Below are positions 7,779 through 9,858 of a stretch of DNA of 9,858 nucleotides, piece by piece. Location of the stretch: NCBI GenBank assembly GCA_009889685.1, contig WTZT01000016.1, positions 1 to 9,858 of the forward strand. The letters are read 5' to 3'. This stretch comes from Candidatus Hikarchaeia archaeon HikBin4 (lineage in GTDB: Archaea > Halobacteriota > Halobacteria > Halobacteriales > Hikarchaeaceae). The notes beneath the pieces are model-generated. The model worked only from the letters and a program-made list of their open reading frames with translations, was not told the origin of the DNA and did no database searches. The translations under genes were made by a program, and so were the position numbers. Numbering within the stretch: the first letter of the stretch is position 1; each line of letters begins with the position of its first letter.

Positions 7779-7785
7779 TTTTTTA
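7779..7785 (+). promoter_or_regulatory. TATA-like box for purB
   Basis: TTTTTTA lies 25-31 nt upstream of the purB ATG, the spacing expected if transcription starts at or next to the ATG. There is no Shine-Dalgarno sequence, in line with a leaderless mRNA. A purine-rich BRE is not evident upstream. A similar T-rich box occurs at the same distance before the small membrane protein gene. Confidence 0.35.
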
Positions 7786-7809
7786 CGGGCGCAGAACAAA
7801 GAAGAGATT

Positions 7810-9183
7810 ATGAACGGCCCACTTTTTGCCATATCAGCAATTGATGGGCGCTATGCGGTTGAAACATTTCCTCTAAGGAAGTATATGGGAGAAGCGGCCC
7901 TTATGCGAGAGCGTGTGCAAGTTGAAATTGAATATTTGATTTCACTATCAGAAGAAGAAGCGATTTCTTTGGAATTGACGAGAGGAGAAATAAAAGCATT
8001 ACGTGAGATTTACTCGGATTTTGGAGAAACTGATGCAGAAATAGTAAAAGAAATTGAGAAAACGGGATATAAGGAGTACAAAGCGACGAATCACGATGTA
8101 AAAGCTATAGAGTATTTTTTGCGAGAAAAAACACCTGAAAAGATACACCCATGGATACACTTTGGATTGACTAGTGAAGATGTAACTAATATTGCTTATC
8201 GAATTCTTGTGAGGGGGTCGATGGAAGAGATTCTAATACCGGCCATACAAGCGGTGAAAAAAGAGATAGATAAGCTCGCTATGGAATGTAGAGACAAGCC
8301 TATGTTATCGCTGACGCATGGTCAGCCAGCAACTCCAACTACATTTGGAAAAGAAATGGCCATTTATTCATCTAGATTGGGTAAAATGCAAAAAAATATT
8401 GAAGATGCGGTAGGTGGACTCGGTGGAAAATTATCAGGGGCAAGTGGGAATTATGCTGCCCAGGTAGTTGCTATTCCAGAGGTTGATTGGCCAGAGATTT
8501 CAAAAAAACTGATAGGAAAATTAGGATTCGAACACGTACCATTAACCACACAAATTAATCCAGGAGAGGACCTAGCTATTTTGTTTTCAATGATGCAAAT
8601 TGCTAATCAGGTAATAGTAGATCTGAATCGGGATATGTGGATGTATATTTCAAACAAGCAAATTACTTTACGTAAAAATGAAGCAGAAACAGGGTCATCT
8701 ACGATGCCTCACAAAATAAACCCGATCGAGTTTGAGAATGCAGAAGGGAATTTGGGGAAAGCAAATAGTGACTTGAAATTTTTATCAGAATCGATTACAG
8801 TTTCGAGACTGCAGCGGGATTTGATTAGTTCGACTGTAAAAAGAAATATAGGTTCTGCTTTTGCCCATTGTTTATTGGGTTATTACAAAACGAAAGAGGG
8901 ACTGTCTAAAATAGAACCAAATGAGGAGAAGATGATTGAGAGCCTTTCGGAAAATGTAGAGATACTGGGGGAAGCATACCAGACGGTGTTACGCAGGGAG
9001 GGGCATCAAGATGCATATGAAATTTTGAAATCTGAAACTCGGGGGAAAAGTATCACTATGAGAGAATTACATGATATAGTGGATAGATTGGAAATAGAAG
9101 AGGTTGTACGAAAGGAATTGAAAGAGTTAGTGCCAGAGAAATATTTTGGCTTAGCAAATAAATTGGTTGATGAAATTCGTTAA
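7810..9183 (+). CDS. purB: Adenylosuccinate lyase
   Basis: A 457-residue enzyme of the fumarase/aspartase superfamily, expected to act as a homotetramer. It removes fumarate from SAICAR, giving AICAR (the substrate of the neighbouring purH product), and from adenylosuccinate, giving AMP. Motifs: ISAIDGRY near the N-terminus, TNHDVKAIEYFL, HFGLTSEDVTN, THGQPATPTT with H170 as the likely general acid, and the signature loop GSSTMPHKINP (295-305) carrying the catalytic Ser. VSRLQRDLISSTVKRN and EILGEAYQTVLRREG follow. The DGRY start and length of about 456 put it with the long E. coli-type PurB, not the shorter Bacillus type of about 430 residues. Haloarchaeal PurB, as I recall it, is also of the long type (compare GEAALMRERVQVE). 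The stop codon TAA (9181-9183) overlaps that of the convergent downstream gene. Confidence 0.97.
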   Translation: MNGPLFAISAIDGRYAVETFPLRKYMGEAALMRERVQVEIEYLISLSEEEAISLELTRGEIKALREIYSDFGETDAEIVKEIEKTGYKEYKATNHDVKAIEYFLREKTPEKIHPWIHFGLTSEDVTNIAYRILVRGSMEEILIPAIQAVKKEIDKLAMECRDKPMLSLTHGQPATPTTFGKEMAIYSSRLGKMQKNIEDAVGGLGGKLSGASGNYAAQVVAIPEVDWPEISKKLIGKLGFEHVPLTTQINPGEDLAILFSMMQIANQVIVDLNRDMWMYISNKQITLRKNEAETGSSTMPHKINPIEFENAEGNLGKANSDLKFLSESITVSRLQRDLISSTVKRNIGSAFAHCLLGYYKTKEGLSKIEPNEEKMIESLSENVEILGEAYQTVLRREGHQDAYEILKSETRGKSITMRELHDIVDRLEIEEVVRKELKELVPEKYFGLANKLVDEIR

Positions 9184-9614
9184 CGGTATTTAGAGATAAG
9201 ATCGGATTTATGTTGGGTAATCCAGTATCCAATTCCTGTTAAAAATATACCCATTGAGGGGAGATAGAATAGATTTTTGGTAGTTAACACAAGGCTGTAG
9301 TTCATCAAAATGGATATGAGCCCTTCACCAAATAAAACTAGAAAAATGAAAGTTATAAATCCCACTAGAAATGCCTTTCTGATCGAAGACCGACCTGTTT
9401 TCAAGAGGCCATCATAAGAAATTATGGCCACCACAAATGAAATGGAGGTTCCGAAGACATAGAGAGGCATTCTAGAGAAAAGTCCGTCTTGAGGCCCCAT
9501 TAGTAGAGAAATAAGTCCAAATAAACAGACTGTGATTAGAAGACTAGAAATAAATAGAATAGATTCGATTTTGGTAATAAAAGAGTTAGTGAACATAGAG
9601 TTTCTATAACTCAT
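9180..9614 (-). CDS. Small membrane protein with four predicted helices, function unknown
   Basis: From ATG 9614 this encodes 144 residues. An in-frame GTG at 9626 would add four residues, and an ATG at 9596 would remove six. I prefer 9614 because a T-rich box lies 25-32 nt upstream. Counting from the GTG, four hydrophobic stretches are visible at about 22-43, 54-74, 85-107 and 117-136. Positive residues cluster in the N-terminal tail, in the central loop (KTGRSSIRK, 76-84) and in the C-terminal tail (HKSDLISKYR), so by the positive-inside rule both ends face the cytoplasm. No signal peptide, catalytic motif or known domain was recognised. The stop TAA (9180-9182) shares the tetranucleotide TTAA with the purB stop. 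Hydrophobic periodicity and clean tail-to-tail packing support a real gene; the function is unknown. Confidence 0.7.
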   Translation of the reverse strand: MSYRNSMFTNSFITKIESILFISSLLITVCLFGLISLLMGPQDGLFSRMPLYVFGTSISFVVAIISYDGLLKTGRSSIRKAFLVGFITFIFLVLFGEGLISILMNYSLVLTTKNLFYLPSMGIFLTGIGYWITQHKSDLISKYR

Positions 9615-9638
9615 ACCGAAAACCACAGATGGCAGCGG

Positions 9639-9646
9639 ATAAAAAA
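9639..9646 (-). promoter_or_regulatory. TATA-like box for the small membrane protein
   Basis: On the minus strand TTTTTTAT lies 25-32 nt before the ATG at 9614, the spacing for a leaderless archaeal start. It resembles the purB box in composition and distance. No BRE-like purine run precedes it and no Shine-Dalgarno sequence follows, so support is modest. Confidence 0.3.
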
Positions 9647-9670
9647 CAGAGCTTTCTTTATGATATGGGA

Positions 9671-9685
9671 AATGTAAATAAAAAT
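9671..9685 (-). terminator. Possible T-rich terminator after the M20 peptidase gene
   Basis: On the minus strand ATTTTTATTTACATT begins about 10 nt past the peptidase stop codon. Archaeal RNA polymerase commonly terminates at short T-rich tracts without a hairpin, which fits. The interruptions within the T run keep confidence low. Confidence 0.3.
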
Positions 9686-9695
9686 GAAAGTGGTT

Positions 9696-9858
9696 TTACG
9701 GATCCATTTTTGAAATGACATCTGTTAAGATACGGGCAGCTTTTTTGACGTCGGAGATGAGAACATATTCACGAGAAGAGTGCGCAACTGCCCCAATGGA
9801 ATCGCCCAGAACCCCAGGACCAAAAATAACTGTCGGGGCTATTAAAGAGAAATAAGAT
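9696..9858 (-). CDS. M20-type metallopeptidase/deacylase, C-terminal 53 residues (5' end outside window)
   Basis: An open minus-strand frame enters at the window edge and ends with TAA at 9696-9698, leaving 53 residues. It reads PTVIFGPG, then GAVAHSSREYV, then a final helix DVKKAARILTDVISKM. This pattern (PTVxFGPG, AHxxxEYV, amphipathic tail) is the typical C-terminus of the ArgE/DapE/carboxypeptidase G2 branch of M20 metalloenzymes, which hydrolyse N-acyl amino acids or peptides using two zinc ions. The metal-binding and lid domains lie outside the window, so ArgE, DapE, LysK-like and general peptidase roles cannot be told apart. It runs in the same direction as the small membrane protein, which begins 81 nt further on, but the T-rich stretch between them suggests separate transcripts. 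Confidence 0.75.
   Translation of the reverse strand, partial: SYFSLIAPTVIFGPGVLGDSIGAVAHSSREYVLISDVKKAARILTDVISKMDP

Larger units (their letters stand above)
7654..7809. promoter_or_regulatory. Divergent purH/purB intergenic control region
   Basis: This 156-nt region separates two purine genes transcribed away from each other, so both start signals must lie here. It contains a perfect 13-bp palindrome (7727-7739), a direct repeat of GATCTTG (7664-7670 and 7718-7724, 54 nt apart), a short ATAG tandem stretch (7707-7720), and a T-rich box suited to purB (7779-7785). The purH side has no clear TATA box at the leaderless distance; AATTTG near 7680 on the minus strand is the nearest AT-rich candidate. 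No ORF of interest is visible. Confidence 0.5.

Noticed and set aside
7617..7832. 71-codon minus-strand open frame across the purH-purB gap
   Set aside because: It overlaps the starts of both flanking genes in other frames, shows no domain-like sequence, and occupies the region that must hold two promoters.
1..9858. CRISPR array, tRNA, insertion sequence, phage or defence island
   Set aside because: No spaced repeats, no tRNA-like cloverleaf, no transposase or integrase motif. Every large frame is a housekeeping enzyme or a small membrane protein.

Overview
The window is about 40% GC and almost fully coding. It looks like housekeeping chromosome from a euryarchaeon related to Haloarchaea. 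Three things support this. An sn-glycerol-1-phosphate dehydrogenase (egsA) makes the archaeal lipid backbone. A single polypeptide joins dihydrofolate/folylpolyglutamate synthase to dihydropteroate synthase, an arrangement known from Haloferax. EgsA, FolCP, PurB, the AICAR transformylase and even the glycosyltransferase all resemble haloarchaeal proteins as I remember them. However, the DNA is AT-rich and the proteins are close to charge-neutral (EgsA about 46 Asp+Glu against 41 Lys+Arg; the glycosyltransferase about 59 against 61, by hand count), so this is not a classical salt-in haloarchaeon. A non-halophilic sister lineage such as marine Hikarchaeia (Marine Group IV) is my best guess; that is inference.

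Layout. Plus strand, 1-4294: the 3' two thirds of gltB (glutamate synthase large subunit, cut by the window edge), egsA, and a GT-B-fold glycosyltransferase with its own apparent promoter. Minus strand, 7653-4263: purH (AICAR transformylase domain only) followed 34 nt later by folCP, probably one operon. Its 3' end overlaps the glycosyltransferase gene by 32 nt, tail to tail. Plus strand, 7810-9183: purB, divergent from purH across a 156-nt region that holds a 13-bp palindrome and a T-rich promoter element. Minus strand, 9614-9180: a small four-helix membrane protein whose stop codon overlaps that of purB. Minus strand, 9858-9696: the last 53 residues of an M20-type metallopeptidase/deacylase.

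How the genes fit together. FolCP builds and polyglutamylates the folate carrier. PurH uses 10-formyl-tetrahydrofolate to formylate AICAR. PurB supplies AICAR (from SAICAR) and also makes AMP from adenylosuccinate. The purB / purH-folCP cluster is therefore a folate-purine module. Glutamate synthase provides nitrogen, and EgsA provides the membrane lipid precursor. No tRNA, rRNA, CRISPR array, insertion sequence, integrase or defence gene was seen. I found no new multi-gene system. The points worth following are the unfused AICAR transformylase, substitutions at normally conserved motifs in the glycosyltransferase and in the dihydropteroate synthase domain, an inverted repeat that brackets a promoter box, and a plus-strand G excess that persists even where genes lie on the minus strand.
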